This document shows, piece by piece, positions 52,623 through 62,195 of a stretch of 64,000 nt of DNA (positions are counted from its first letter, which is position 1; each line of letters opens with the position of its first letter). Made by a program: the position numbers and the translations under genes. The stretch is from Nocardioides eburneiflavus (GTDB lineage Bacteria > Actinomycetota > Actinomycetes > Propionibacteriales > Nocardioidaceae): positions 2,356,001 to 2,420,000 of the forward strand of contig NZ_SRRO01000001.1 of assembly GCF_004785795.1 (NCBI RefSeq), in the 5' to 3' direction. The notes under the pieces are model-generated. The model saw nothing but the letters and a program-made list of their open reading frames with translations. It was not told the origin of the DNA and did not search any database.

Positions 52623-53933
52623 TCAGCCGCGAACCGCCTGGTAGCGCTCGAGGGCCTCGCGCCGCTCGTCGGCGTGGTCGACGATGCGCAGCGGGTAGTC
52701 GCGCTCGTAGCCGACGTCGGACTTCCACGGCTCGTGCGCCGTCTTGCCCGGCAGGTGCTCGAGCTCGGGCACCCAGCGCCGTACGTAGTCGCCCTGCGGG
52801 TCGAACTTGAGGCCCTGGGTGATCGGGTTGAAGACCCGGAAGTAGGGGGAGGCGTCGGTGCCGGTGCCGGCGACCCACTGCCACCCGTGGTTGTTCGACG
52901 CGACGTCGCCGTCGATCAGCAGGTCGAGGAAGTGGCGCGCGCCGACCGGCCACCACACGTGGAGGTCCTTGGTCAGGAAGGAGGCCGTGATCATCCGCAC
53001 CCGGTTGTGCATCCATCCGGTGTGGCTCAGCTGGCGCATGCCGGCGTCGACGATGGGGAACCCGGTCGTGCCGGTGCGCCACGCCTCGATCGCGTCCTCG
53101 GGGTCGTCGTACCTCATGCCCCCCAGCGCGGGCTTGAGGTCGCGCCAGGCGGACGACGGGGTGTGCCACAGCACGTCGGCGTAGAACTCGCGCCACGCGA
53201 TCTCGTCGGCGTACGTCGACCGGGTGTCGACCTCGGCCAGCAGCGAGCGCGGGTGCAGCACCCCCAGGTGCAGATAGGGCGAGAGCCGGGAGGTCCCGTC
53301 GTGGTCGGGCCGGTTGCGCTCGGTCGGGTACGCGTCCAGGCCGTCGTCGCGGAAGGTCCGCCAGCGCCGCCACGCCGCGTCCTCGCCCGCGCCGGGCAGG
53401 TCGAAGGGCGCGTCCTCGACGGCCTGGTGCAGCAGGTCGAGCGCCCGCTGGTGGGAGTCGCCCTGCTCGATGTCGGGGGAGCGGGGGGTGTGCGCCGGCT
53501 CGGGCCACCCGTGCTCGCGCCAGGCACGCGCGAAGGCGGTGAAGACCTGGTAGGGGTCGCCGCTGCCGTTGCGGACCAGCCCCGGCCCCACGGCGTACGG
53601 GGAGCCGGTCGCCACCAGCTCGACCTTCTCGCCCAGGGCGTCGTCGCGACGCCGGCCGTACGGGGTGGTCTCGGCGGCGACGTGCACCCGCCTGCCGTCC
53701 GCCACGCGGGGCACGACCTCTCGCGGGTCGCCGTGCTGGATCGTCAGCGGGATGCGCTCGGCCAGGTCCAGCACGTTGGCCGCGAGCCACGCCCGCCGGG
53801 CCGCGCCGGCGCTCGCCCAGATCACCGGGTCGACCACGAAGAGCGCCGTCACAGGGCCGTCCTCCAGCGCTGCCAGGAGTGCCGGGTTGTCCCTGACTCG
53901 CAGGTCCCTGCGGAACCACATGACCGATGACAT
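52623..53933 (-). CDS. phr: Deoxyribodipyrimidine photolyase
   Basis: A light-driven repair enzyme of 436 residues that splits pyrimidine dimers. The antenna domain starts MSSVMWFRRDLRVRDNPALL. The FAD domain has TSRLSPYLHLGVLHPRSL, WREFYADVLWH, GTTGFPIVDAGMRQLSHTGW and MHNRVRMITASFLTKDLHV. SNNHGWQWVAGTGTDASPYF, then RVFNPITQG, completes the FAD/DNA-contact region, with the tryptophan electron-transfer residues present. It fits class I CPD photolyase of actinobacteria. The start at 53933 was chosen by family N-terminus. Confidence 0.93.
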   Translation of the reverse strand: MSSVMWFRRDLRVRDNPALLAALEDGPVTALFVVDPVIWASAGAARRAWLAANVLDLAERIPLTIQHGDPREVVPRVADGRRVHVAAETTPYGRRRDDALGEKVELVATGSPYAVGPGLVRNGSGDPYQVFTAFARAWREHGWPEPAHTPRSPDIEQGDSHQRALDLLHQAVEDAPFDLPGAGEDAAWRRWRTFRDDGLDAYPTERNRPDHDGTSRLSPYLHLGVLHPRSLLAEVDTRSTYADEIAWREFYADVLWHTPSSAWRDLKPALGGMRYDDPEDAIEAWRTGTTGFPIVDAGMRQLSHTGWMHNRVRMITASFLTKDLHVWWPVGARHFLDLLIDGDVASNNHGWQWVAGTGTDASPYFRVFNPITQGLKFDPQGDYVRRWVPELEHLPGKTAHEPWKSDVGYERDYPLRIVDHADERREALERYQAVRG

Positions 53934-54061
53934 GTCGATCAACGTAGCCCTGGAGTGAGCACCACCACGCTCACCCGACCTCGTGCGACCCCGCCGGAGA
54001 GGTCTAGGGTGCCGAGAGGGAATCCCCGCCACTGTCGCAGACGAAAAGGATCGGTCACCTC

Positions 54062-55231
54062 GTGGACCTGATGGAATTTCAGGCGAAGGAGCTCTTCGCC
54101 AAGCATGGAGTAGCGACCACCCTGGGTGTCGTCGCCGAGACCCCGGAGGCCGCTCGCGCAGCCGCCGAGGAGATGGGCGGCGTGACCGTCATCAAGGCGC
54201 AGGTCAAGGCCGGCGGCCGCGGCAAGGCCGGTGGCGTCAAGATCGCCAAGACCGCCGACGAGGCCGAGTCGTACGCCCGCGACATCCTGGGCATGGAGAT
54301 CAAGGGCCTCACCGTCAACCGGGTCCTGGTGACCCCGGCGACGCCGCCGGTGGAGGAGTACTACTTCTCCTTCCTGCTCGACCGCTCCAACCGCTCGCAC
54401 CTGTGCATCGCATCGGTCGAGGGCGGCGTGGAGATCGAGGAGGTCGCCAAGACCAACCCCGAGGCCGTGCGGCAGATCCGCGTCGACGCGCTCGAGGGCG
54501 TGACCCCGGAGAAGGCCGCCGCGATCGTCGACGAGGCCAAGTTCCCCGCCGAGCTGCGCGACCAGGCCATCGAGATGGTCCAGAAGCTGTGGCAGGTCTA
54601 CGTCCAGGAGGACGCCACCCTCGTCGAGGTCAACCCGCTCGCCCGGCTCGAGGGCGACAAGCTCGAAGCGCTCGACGGCAAGGTCTCGCTCGACGAGAAC
54701 GCCTCCGAGGTGCGCCACCCCGACCACGCGCAGTTCGAGATCCGCGAGGAGGCCGACCCGCTCGAGGCGAAGGCCAAGGACAAGGGCCTCAACTACGTCA
54801 AGCTCGACGGCCAGGTCGGCATCATCGGCAACGGCGCGGGTCTCGTGATGAGCACCCTCGACGTCGTCGCGTACGCCGGCGAGGCGCACGGCGGCGTGAA
54901 GCCCGCCAACTTCCTCGACATCGGTGGTGGCGCCAACGCCCAGGTGATGGCCGACGGCCTCGACGTGATCATCAACGACCCGCAGGTCAAGAGCGTCTTC
55001 GTCAACGTCTTCGGCGGCATCACCGCCTGCGACGAGGTCGCCAACGGCATCGTCGGTGCGCTGAAGATCCTCGGCGACGAGGAGAGCAAGCCCCTCGTCG
55101 TCCGCCTCGACGGCAACAACGTCGAGGAGGGCCGCCGCATCCTCGACGAGTTCAACCACCCGCTGGTCACCCAGGTCGACACGATGGACGGCGCGGCCGA
55201 CAAGGCCGCCGAGCTCGCCCACCAGGCCTGA
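54062..55231 (+). CDS. sucC: Succinyl-CoA synthetase beta subunit
   Basis: A subunit of 389 residues of the ADP/GDP-forming succinyl-CoA synthetase, substrate-level phosphorylation in the TCA cycle. The ATP-grasp domain begins [37 protein letters not shown] is the nucleotide lysine region, [10 protein letters not shown] is a metal-binding block, and [14 protein letters not shown] and IVFGG-like [17 protein letters not shown] are in the C-terminal domain. The start is GTG 54062 with AAAGGAT upstream. It is followed 17 bp later by sucD. The promoter should lie in the 128-bp gap shared with the divergent photolyase gene. Confidence 0.97.
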   Translation: MDLMEFQAKELFAKHGVATTLGVVAETPEAARAAAEEMGGVTVIKAQVKAGGRGKAGGVKIAKTADEAESYARDILGMEIKGLTVNRVLVTPATPPVEEYYFSFLLDRSNRSHLCIASVEGGVEIEEVAKTNPEAVRQIRVDALEGVTPEKAAAIVDEAKFPAELRDQAIEMVQKLWQVYVQEDATLVEVNPLARLEGDKLEALDGKVSLDENASEVRHPDHAQFEIREEADPLEAKAKDKGLNYVKLDGQVGIIGNGAGLVMSTLDVVAYAGEAHGGVKPANFLDIGGGANAQVMADGLDVIINDPQVKSVFVNVFGGITACDEVANGIVGALKILGDEESKPLVVRLDGNNVEEGRRILDEFNHPLVTQVDTMDGAADKAAELAHQA

Positions 55232-55248
55232 GAGAGAGAACTGAACAG

Positions 55249-56130
55249 ATGAGCATCTACCTCAACAAGGACTCCAAGATCATCGTCCAGGGCATGACGG
55301 GCGGGATGGGCGCCAAGCACACCACCCTCATGGTCGAGTCGGGCGCCGACATCGTCGGCGGAGTCAACGCCCGCAAGGCCGGCACGACCGTCGAGCTCGG
55401 TGGCAAGGAGCTCCCGGTCTTCGGCACCGTCGAGGAGGCCATGAAGGAGACCGGCGCCAACGTGTCCGTCGCCTTCGTCCCCCCGGCCTTCACCAAGGAC
55501 GCCTGCATCGAGGCCATCGACGCCGAGATCCCGCTGCTCGTGGTGATCACCGAGGGCGTGCCCGTCCTCGACACCGCCGAGGTCGTCGCCTACCTCGAGG
55601 GCAAGAGCACCCGGATGATCGGCCCCAACTGTCCCGGCATCATCACGCCGGAGGAGTCGCTGGCCGGCATCACGCCGCACACCATCGCGGGCAAGGGCCC
55701 GGTCGGCCTGGTCTCGAAGTCCGGAACGCTGACCTACCAGATGATGTACGAGCTGAAGGACTACGGCTTCACCACCGCCATCGGCATCGGCGGTGACCCG
55801 ATCATCGGCACCACCCACATCGACGCGCTCGAGGCCTTCGAGAACGACCCGGAGACCAAGGCGATCGTGATGATCGGCGAGATCGGCGGCGACGCCGAGG
55901 AGCGGGCCGCGGCCTACATCAAGGAGCACGTGACCAAGCCGGTCGTCGGCTACGTCGCCGGCTTCACCGCGCCGGAGGGCAAGACCATGGGCCACGCCGG
56001 CGCCATCGTGTCCGGCTCCTCGGGCACCGCGCAGGCCAAGAAGGAGGCCCTCGAGGCCGCCGGGGTCAAGGTCGGCAAGACGCCGTCGGAGACCGCCGCC
56101 CTGATGCGGGCCATCCTCGAGGACATCTAG
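55249..56130 (+). CDS. sucD: Succinyl-CoA synthetase alpha subunit
   Basis: Partner of sucC (293 residues). The CoA-binding domain starts [20 protein letters not shown], and [20 protein letters not shown] is the hinge. The catalytic phosphohistidine lies in [38 protein letters not shown] is the usual nucleotide/CoA contact. GAGAGAGAA lies before ATG 55249. Complete and ordinary, and co-transcribed with sucC. A hairpin 22 bp downstream probably ends the operon. Confidence 0.97.
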   Translation: MSIYLNKDSKIIVQGMTGGMGAKHTTLMVESGADIVGGVNARKAGTTVELGGKELPVFGTVEEAMKETGANVSVAFVPPAFTKDACIEAIDAEIPLLVVITEGVPVLDTAEVVAYLEGKSTRMIGPNCPGIITPEESLAGITPHTIAGKGPVGLVSKSGTLTYQMMYELKDYGFTTAIGIGGDPIIGTTHIDALEAFENDPETKAIVMIGEIGGDAEERAAAYIKEHVTKPVVGYVAGFTAPEGKTMGHAGAIVSGSSGTAQAKKEALEAAGVKVGKTPSETAALMRAILEDI

Positions 56131-56152
56131 CCTCGAGGAGCCCTGATCGATC

Positions 56153-56170
56153 CTGAGCCGAGCGGCTCAG
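56153..56170. terminator. Hairpin downstream of sucCD
   Basis: CTGAGCC (56153-56159), loop GAGC, GGCTCAG (56164-56170): a perfect 7-bp stem 22 bp after the sucD stop. It is short, but placed as a terminator and able to work in both directions. Confidence 0.5.
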
Positions 56171-56376
56171 TCCAGACGGCCTCGCGGGCCTTCCTGCGGG
56201 GCCGTCGGCGATTTCGCCTGACGCCCGGGGCGTACGGGGACCTTCACCTCCCACAGCACGCGCCACACGACGTGGGCGCCGAGGAGGCGTACGGGCGCGA
56301 CGGCGTTGAGGCGTCGCGGGGACGGCAGGGTCGGGCAGGCCGAGCTGGCCAGCGTCGATGGAATTGACATGGTTGT

Positions 56377-57657
56377 CTAGCACCCCGTTTTCGTGAACAC
56401 GCACATCGCCGGAAGGATCTTCTGCGAGGTCTCCGTGACCTCGTCGGCCTGCCCGTCCAGCGACGCGAGCGAGCCCTCACCGTATGTCGTGACCATCAGC
56501 CGCGCCGAACCGACGCGGGTGACCTGGAAGACCGAGCTCCCGAGGCCGTCGGTGTAGGTGAGACCCACCGTGACCGTGTCGTGGCCGGTGTCGCGCTCGA
56601 GCTCGGTCCACACCAGGTTCCTGCTGGTGCGGCACTCTGCGGCCGCCTGCCGGAGGACGTCCATGGTCGAGGTCGCCTGCTCGGGGCCCGCGTGCACGAA
56701 CAGCTCGCGCCACTCGTGGTCCTCGGGGGCGACGGCCGACGCCACGAGGCGCCGCAGGCCGCCGGGAGTCTCCCGCTGGGGCCACACCACCCGCCCGCAC
56801 ATCTCGACCTCGCCGATGCCGTCGCCCTCGGGGGACGGCGGCGACACCCGGACGTCGCCGCCGTCGTCGGGGAAGCCCACGTCGAGGGGGAAGTCGGCCG
56901 GGATCTCGGCGGGGGTCCGCGTGGTGGCCTCGGTCGGGGTCGCGGGCGAGCCGGGTGCCTCGCCGAACATCGTCATGGCCGCGACGGTGTCCCGCAGGGG
57001 GCCCACGGTCGCGTCGAGCGCCTGCTCGGCCTGCTCGCGCGTCCACTGGCCGTAGGTCGAGGTGACGAGCAGGGCCGGACCGACCGGTACGACGTGGAGG
57101 ACCGTCGCGCCGGCGTCGGCCTCGCCGTCGAAGATGTAGGTCTGCAGCAGCGTGGCCGCGGGTGCGGGACCGAGCCGCGACTCGAGGACCTCGGTGCGGA
57201 TCACCACCTGCTCGCCGCCGCCTGTCTCCACGGACTCGTCGCAGTCCGTCGCCAACGTGGCGAGCTCCTCGCTGAGCGCGGTCGCCTCGTCGGCGCTGCT
57301 CAGGAGGACGAGCTCGCGGGTGTCCGCCGACTCGCCGCCACTGTTGTCGGCGACCAGGCGGTCCCGGGGCCCGATGCCACGCAGCGGCGTCGTACCGCAC
57401 AGCTCGAGGTCACGCAGTCCGGTGCCGGTGCGCGAGGTGGGGACAGCGTCCTCCGGGCCGCCCATCCCGGCCGCGAGGGGGAAGTCGTCGGGGATCGTCG
57501 GGTCCGACGCGCTGGACGTGCCGGCCGTCGACCCGTCCGCGGAGGTGATGTCGCCCGCCTGCTGCTCGCCGCACCCGGCGAGCAGCAGACCGCCTACCAC
57601 GGCGCCCGCCAGGGCAGGCCGCAGCGCGGCGCGCCGGAGCCGGTGACGGTGCCTCAT
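56377..57657 (-). CDS. Lipoprotein with two related sensor-like domains
   Basis: A protein of 426 residues with a lipoprotein signal (VVGGLLLAGC), so anchored outside the membrane. The mature part is an internal duplication: IPDDFPLAAGMGG with LELCGTTPL in the first half, and IPADFPLDVGFPD with VEMCGRVVW in the second. Each half ends in a stretch like SARLMVTTYGEGS / PALLVTSTYGQWT. Paired cysteines occur in each. The layout recalls PknH-type extracellular sensor domains, but similarity is loose. It lies 36 bp downstream of the membrane-tethered sigma gene and is probably in its operon, suggesting joint sensing. Confidence 0.75.
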   Translation of the reverse strand: MRHRHRLRRAALRPALAGAVVGGLLLAGCGEQQAGDITSADGSTAGTSSASDPTIPDDFPLAAGMGGPEDAVPTSRTGTGLRDLELCGTTPLRGIGPRDRLVADNSGGESADTRELVLLSSADEATALSEELATLATDCDESVETGGGEQVVIRTEVLESRLGPAPAATLLQTYIFDGEADAGATVLHVVPVGPALLVTSTYGQWTREQAEQALDATVGPLRDTVAAMTMFGEAPGSPATPTEATTRTPAEIPADFPLDVGFPDDGGDVRVSPPSPEGDGIGEVEMCGRVVWPQRETPGGLRRLVASAVAPEDHEWRELFVHAGPEQATSTMDVLRQAAAECRTSRNLVWTELERDTGHDTVTVGLTYTDGLGSSVFQVTRVGSARLMVTTYGEGSLASLDGQADEVTETSQKILPAMCVFTKTGC

Positions 57658-57693
57658 GCCGGATGAGACACCGCCGGGCGGCAAAAGGTTGCG

Positions 57694-59586
57694 TCAGCCG
57701 GAGGAATCGAGCCGGCCGAGGCGCTCGAGGACCCGACGCGAGAGCGCGACGAAGTCCGTGCGCGACATCGTCATCGTGCGGTCCGGCGCGAACCCCAGCT
57801 GCGACACCGCGGTTCCGTCGCGCACGATCGCCATCAGGAACGGGAACGACTGCCGGTCGTTGAGCTCGATCGTGAGGGCCCACACGCTCAGGTCGGTCGC
57901 CCTCGTCGAGGTCGCGGCGAGCTGGGTCACGCTGGTGCCGAGGTTGGCCCGGCCGCACTGCTGGATCCGGTTGCGGACCTGGTCGACGAACGCGCTGGCC
58001 TTCGCCTGCTTCATCGACCCGACGGTCTGGGTCAGGCCGAGCTGGGAGGCGTCCGGTGTCTCGGGGAAGAGGAAGGTCCGCGTCAGCGCCTTGCTGATGC
58101 CCTTGCCCTGGAACGTCGTGCGGTCGCACCGGGTGGCCGCGTAGTTGCTGCGCGCCCGCTCCGGCTCGGTGCCGACCCACGGTCCGCGGACCTTGGCGAC
58201 CGGCGGGAGGTCGACGACCGACAGCAGCCCGGGGGGCGTACCGATGTCGAGCGGCGCCGTGGTGGTCGCCCGGGCGCGACCGGCGCAGGCCCCGGCGCCG
58301 TCGGAGCCGCACAGGCCGTTGACCGCCGCCGCGAGGCCGGTGAGGGCCGCCTTGTCCGTGACCGCCCTGCCCTGGCTGCGCACGACCGTGGTGACGAGCA
58401 GGTTGCCGGTGCGGGCCGTGCCGACCGTGATCGTGGCCGGCACCTTGCCCCACGAGCGAAGGCGGAACACCCGCGCGTCGTCGCCCACCCGCTTGACGGC
58501 GCGGGTGGAGAGCAGCTGGGTGCGGGGGTCGATGCAGCCGGCGAACCACAGCGACGCGGTCTCGAACCCCTGCTCGGCCTGCTCCGCGCTGCGCGACATC
58601 TCGACCATCTGGACGGCGGTGGACTCGACGCGGGTGACCTCGCGCTTGCGGGTGCGAGCGCCCTTGCCGACCTGCTGCCTGACGACCCGGGTCGCCGAGC
58701 CCTCCCACGTGCGGGCGAGGGCGGTGACGCCGTCGGGGTCGGCGAACCGCTCCCGCTGGCACGGTGCGAGCAGGCCGTTGCCGGAGAGGTTGTCGGTCGT
58801 GGCCGTCTCGGCCCAGTCCAGCCCGGACCCGAACCGGGACAGCTGGTCGGGGGAGAAGAGCGCGTCCTCGTCGATGATCGGCTCGCCGGCCTTCGCGGAC
58901 TCGGGCTCGTGCACCGTGACGCCCGGGGTGGCCTTCTCCTCGCTCAGGCTGGTCGCCTCGGCGTTGGACCCGGTGGCGACGAGGGATCCCGAGGCGACGA
59001 GGGCGGCCGTGGCGACGGCGGCGCCGATCACCGTGTGCGTACGCCGGCGAGCCGCCCCGGCACGCCTGATGACCGTCGCCCGGGGCCAGCGGACCTCCGC
59101 GAGCGGCGCCGAGAGGCCGTGGAGCAGTCGCGGGATCTCGGTCGTGGGCGCGTCGCGGTGCAGCGAGAACTGCGAGGTCGCGGTCTGGAGCTCGCGCTCG
59201 GCGTCGGCGCGCGGCAGGCCCACGGTGCGGGACATGTCGGACAGCGACAGCGCGGAGAGGCCGTTGAGCACGAGGAGCTCGCGCTGACGGGCGGGCAGCT
59301 TGGAGAGGGCCTCGAGGGTGCTGCGGGTCTCGGGCTCGAGCGACTTGTCCCGGTGCCAGATGCGGGCGGTGTGCCGGCGGCGGGCGCGGCCGAGGGCGAG
59401 CGGTCGGACGTACGCGTCGCGGTCGTCGAGCTGGCCGACCTTGCGCCAGTGGTGCCACGCCACGACGAAGGCGTCGCGGACGGCTGCACGGGCGGCCGGG
59501 GCGTCACCGGTGAGCGCGTAGGCCTCGTGCAGGAGTCGGGTGCGGGTCTCGACGTAGTAGGCGTCGAACGTCTCGGGGCTCCTCAT
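57694..59586 (-). CDS. ECF sigma factor fused to a membrane-anchored external domain
   Basis: A protein of 630 residues. The first 165 residues are an ECF sigma factor: region 2 (FDAYYVETRTRLLHEAYALT, AFVVAWHHWRKVGQLDD) and region 4 (LSKLPARQRELLVLNGLSAL, MSRTVGLPRADAERELQTA). A basic stretch precedes a single membrane helix, HTVIGAAVATAALVASGSLV (about 184-203). About 420 external residues follow, with cysteine pairs and a repeated theme (VQMVEMSRSAEQAEQGFETA; LLVTTVVRSQGRAV). No separate anti-sigma gene is adjacent, so sensing and transcription may lie in one chain. It shares general style with SigE/SigM-like one-component fusions known in actinobacteria. Confidence 0.8.
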   Translation of the reverse strand: MRSPETFDAYYVETRTRLLHEAYALTGDAPAARAAVRDAFVVAWHHWRKVGQLDDRDAYVRPLALGRARRRHTARIWHRDKSLEPETRSTLEALSKLPARQRELLVLNGLSALSLSDMSRTVGLPRADAERELQTATSQFSLHRDAPTTEIPRLLHGLSAPLAEVRWPRATVIRRAGAARRRTHTVIGAAVATAALVASGSLVATGSNAEATSLSEEKATPGVTVHEPESAKAGEPIIDEDALFSPDQLSRFGSGLDWAETATTDNLSGNGLLAPCQRERFADPDGVTALARTWEGSATRVVRQQVGKGARTRKREVTRVESTAVQMVEMSRSAEQAEQGFETASLWFAGCIDPRTQLLSTRAVKRVGDDARVFRLRSWGKVPATITVGTARTGNLLVTTVVRSQGRAVTDKAALTGLAAAVNGLCGSDGAGACAGRARATTTAPLDIGTPPGLLSVVDLPPVAKVRGPWVGTEPERARSNYAATRCDRTTFQGKGISKALTRTFLFPETPDASQLGLTQTVGSMKQAKASAFVDQVRNRIQQCGRANLGTSVTQLAATSTRATDLSVWALTIELNDRQSFPFLMAIVRDGTAVSQLGFAPDRTMTMSRTDFVALSRRVLERLGRLDSSG

Positions 59587-59744
59587 GACCGCTCCACGGT
59601 ACGGGAGCAGCGCACGCCGCGCACATCCTTCCCCGCTGCTTCCCCCGCTCCGCCGTCACGCTCCGCAGGCCGCTCCGCCGGGCCTGCGGTCGGGCGGCGT
59701 GGCAGCGCGATCTGCCACCACGACCGGGTGATGATGGGTCGGCC

Positions 59745-60986
59745 ATGACGTCGCTCCTCACCCGACCCGACCACGCGCGCCCCGACGCTGTCCGGCCGCG
59801 CCCGCTGGTGCTGATCGCGACGCTCGGCGGGGCGATGGCCGCGCTCGGACCGCTCGTGGTGCTGCTCGCGATCGGGGTGATCGGCTGGTTCGCCACCGAC
59901 GCGGGCGTGCACGGCGCCCCCCGCGACGGCATGCGGGTCGGCGCGCTGGCCTGGCTGGCCGGCCACGGCTCCGGCCTCACCGTGATGGGCGCCCGGATCA
60001 CGATCGTGCCGCTCGGCATCACCGCCGTCGCCGCCTGGTCCATGTGGCGCCTCGGGCACCGGGTCGGCGACTCGGTCTCCGGGCACGGGCCGGACGCCGA
60101 CCGGATCTCCGACGGCGAGCGGGACCTCACGGTGCCCACCGCCGTCGCGCTGTTCCTCGCCGGGTACGCCATGGTGGCCGTCGTGGTCGCGACCCTGGCG
60201 GCCGGCACCACCGCCGACCCCTCCCTGCCGCGCGTGCTCGGCGGGACCTTCCTGCTGACCGCCTTCGTGGCGGCCCCCGCGATCGCGATCGGGTCCGGGC
60301 GTGCGGCGATCTGGGCGGCGTTCCTCCCGGCCACGGTGCGCGCCGGTGCGGCTGTCGCCGGGACTGTCCTGGCCCGGCTGCTGGTCGTCTCCACGCTGGT
60401 CCTCCTGGTCGCGCTGGCCCTCTCCTTCGACGACGCCGCCACCATGACGTCCCGGTTGCACCCCAGCCCCTCCGAGGCCGGGCTCTACGCGCTCGCCAAC
60501 ACCGCCTACCTCCCCAACGCCGCGCTCTTCACCGGCTCCTGGCTGCTCGGCCCGGGCTTCGCCGTCGGCGGCGCGACCCTCGTCTCGCCCGCCGCCGTCG
60601 TGCTGGGTCCGCTGCCGGTGGTGCCACTCCTGGCCGCGCTGCCGGCGACCGGCACCCCCGCGGGCTGGGTCGGCGGGCTGATGGCCCTCCCACCGCTCGT
60701 CGCGGCGTGGTCCGCCTTCCGGGCGCTGCGCGGCCGACTGCTCACCTGGGACCGGATCCTGCTCGCCGGTTGCGGCGGCGGGCTCGTGGCGGGCTTCGCG
60801 TACGCGGTGCTCGCGTCCCTCTCCGGCGGGGCGGCCGGACCGGGGCGGATGCGATTCGTCGGTCCGTTCACCCGCGACGTGCTCGTCCACGCGGTGACCG
60901 CCTGCGGCATCGGCGCCCTCCTGGGGGCCTCCGTGCTCGCCGTCCTCGCCTGGCGCTCGACCCGTACGTCCCGCACGGAGGACTGA
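59745..60986 (+). CDS. DUF6350 family polytopic membrane protein
   Basis: A protein of 413 residues with about ten membrane helices (GGAMAALGPLVVLLAIGVIG, VALFLAGYAMVAVVVATLA, LVVSTLVLLVALALSF and others). The wording LYALANTAYLPNAALFTGSW, then LLGPGFAVGG, matches the DUF6350 family of actinobacteria, often upstream of purN/purH and described as cell division membrane proteins without proof. It is followed 3 bp after its stop by the YibE/F gene, and by purN and purH on the same strand. Confidence 0.85.
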   Translation: MTSLLTRPDHARPDAVRPRPLVLIATLGGAMAALGPLVVLLAIGVIGWFATDAGVHGAPRDGMRVGALAWLAGHGSGLTVMGARITIVPLGITAVAAWSMWRLGHRVGDSVSGHGPDADRISDGERDLTVPTAVALFLAGYAMVAVVVATLAAGTTADPSLPRVLGGTFLLTAFVAAPAIAIGSGRAAIWAAFLPATVRAGAAVAGTVLARLLVVSTLVLLVALALSFDDAATMTSRLHPSPSEAGLYALANTAYLPNAALFTGSWLLGPGFAVGGATLVSPAAVVLGPLPVVPLLAALPATGTPAGWVGGLMALPPLVAAWSAFRALRGRLLTWDRILLAGCGGGLVAGFAYAVLASLSGGAAGPGRMRFVGPFTRDVLVHAVTACGIGALLGASVLAVLAWRSTRTSRTED

Positions 60987-60989
60987 GGC

Positions 60990-62186
60990 GTGGGGGCTGG
61001 ACACAGCCACGGCGACCGTCCCTCGCTGGGGTCCGCGCCGCGGCAGCTGCGGGTGCTGATGGCCCTGCTCGTCGGGCCGCTCGTGCTCGCGACCCTGGTC
61101 GGGCTGTTCGTGCTGTGGCCCGACGGCGACCTCCAGGTCAGCGGTCCGGGCGTCGACGTCGAGCGCGGCACCGCCGAGGTGCTGTCGGTCGGACCCTGCC
61201 AGCAGGCGCAGGCCGTCGAGGGCTGCCAGCAGGCGGAGGTCGAGCTCCTCAGCGGTCCCGGAGCGCCCGGGACGACGCAGGCGGTGCTGCCCTACGGGTC
61301 GCAGGCGCCCGAGGTGGTGCCCGGCGACCGGATCATCGTCTCCTTCGCCGCGGGGGCGCCCGAGGGCGAGCAGTACGCCTTCCAGGACTTCGACCGCGGC
61401 CCGCCGCTGCTCGTGCTGACCGTCCTGTTCGCCCTCGGCGTCCTCGCGCTGTCGCGGTGGCGCGGCATCGGCGCGCTCGCCAGCCTGGCGTACTCCCTGG
61501 TCCTCATCGCGGTCTTCACCCTCCCGGCGATCATGGAGGGCTCCTCGCCGCTGGCCGTGGCCGTCATCACCGCCGCCGCGATCATGCTCGTCACGCTCTA
61601 CCTCTCCCACGGCTTCGACGTCCGATCCACCGTCGCGATGCTCGGCACCCTCGTCTCGCTGGTCGTGATCGGTGCGCTCGGGTGGGTGTTCACCCGTGTG
61701 GGTCACTTCACGGGCCTGGTCGACGAGGGCAGCCAGTACATCTCCGGCATCGCCGCGCAGGTCGACCTGCGCGGGCTGCTGCTCGCCGGCCTCGTGATCG
61801 GCGCGCTCGGCGTGCTCGACGACGTCACGGTCACGCAGACCTGGGCCGTGTGGGAGCTCGCCGACGTCGACCCCGACGCGAGCGTGCGGTCGATCTTCGT
61901 GCGCGCGATGCGGATCGGGCGCTCGCACGCCGCCTCGACCGTCAACACGCTCGTCCTGGCCTACGTCGGGGCCACGCTCCCGCTGATGCTGGTCTTCTCG
62001 GCGCTGTCGCTGCCCTTCGGGATCGCGGTCAGCCAGGAGGTGGTCGCCCAGGAAGTCGTGCGCGGCCTCGTCGGCGCACTCGGCATCCTCGCCGCGGTCC
62101 CGGTGACGACGGGGATCGCCGCCCTGGTCGCCGGGCGGCTGGCCCGCGAACGGACCGCGGACACCGGACCGTCGCACCGCGCCTAG
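60990..62186 (+). CDS. YibE/F family membrane protein
   Basis: A protein of 398 residues. An N-terminal helix (LLVGPLVLATLVGLFVLW) leads to an extracytoplasmic domain with a cysteine pair (GPCQQAQAVEGCQQAEVELL). Seven or so helices follow, with family blocks GALASLAYSLVLIAVFTLPA, IGALGVLDDVTVTQTWAVWE and SHAASTVNTLVLAYVGATLP. The YibE/F family is widespread and may be a transporter, but is unproven. The start is GTG 60990. It lies between the DUF6350 gene and purN, in the usual actinobacterial order. Confidence 0.88.
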   Translation: MGAGHSHGDRPSLGSAPRQLRVLMALLVGPLVLATLVGLFVLWPDGDLQVSGPGVDVERGTAEVLSVGPCQQAQAVEGCQQAEVELLSGPGAPGTTQAVLPYGSQAPEVVPGDRIIVSFAAGAPEGEQYAFQDFDRGPPLLVLTVLFALGVLALSRWRGIGALASLAYSLVLIAVFTLPAIMEGSSPLAVAVITAAAIMLVTLYLSHGFDVRSTVAMLGTLVSLVVIGALGWVFTRVGHFTGLVDEGSQYISGIAAQVDLRGLLLAGLVIGALGVLDDVTVTQTWAVWELADVDPDASVRSIFVRAMRIGRSHAASTVNTLVLAYVGATLPLMLVFSALSLPFGIAVSQEVVAQEVVRGLVGALGILAAVPVTTGIAALVAGRLARERTADTGPSHRA

Positions 62187-62195
62187 AATCCGACG

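Noticed and set aside
56167..56370. 67-codon minus-strand frame between sucD and the lipoprotein gene
   Set aside because: No ribosome binding site and Arg/Pro-rich ends. A single hydrophobic stretch is not enough to call a gene.
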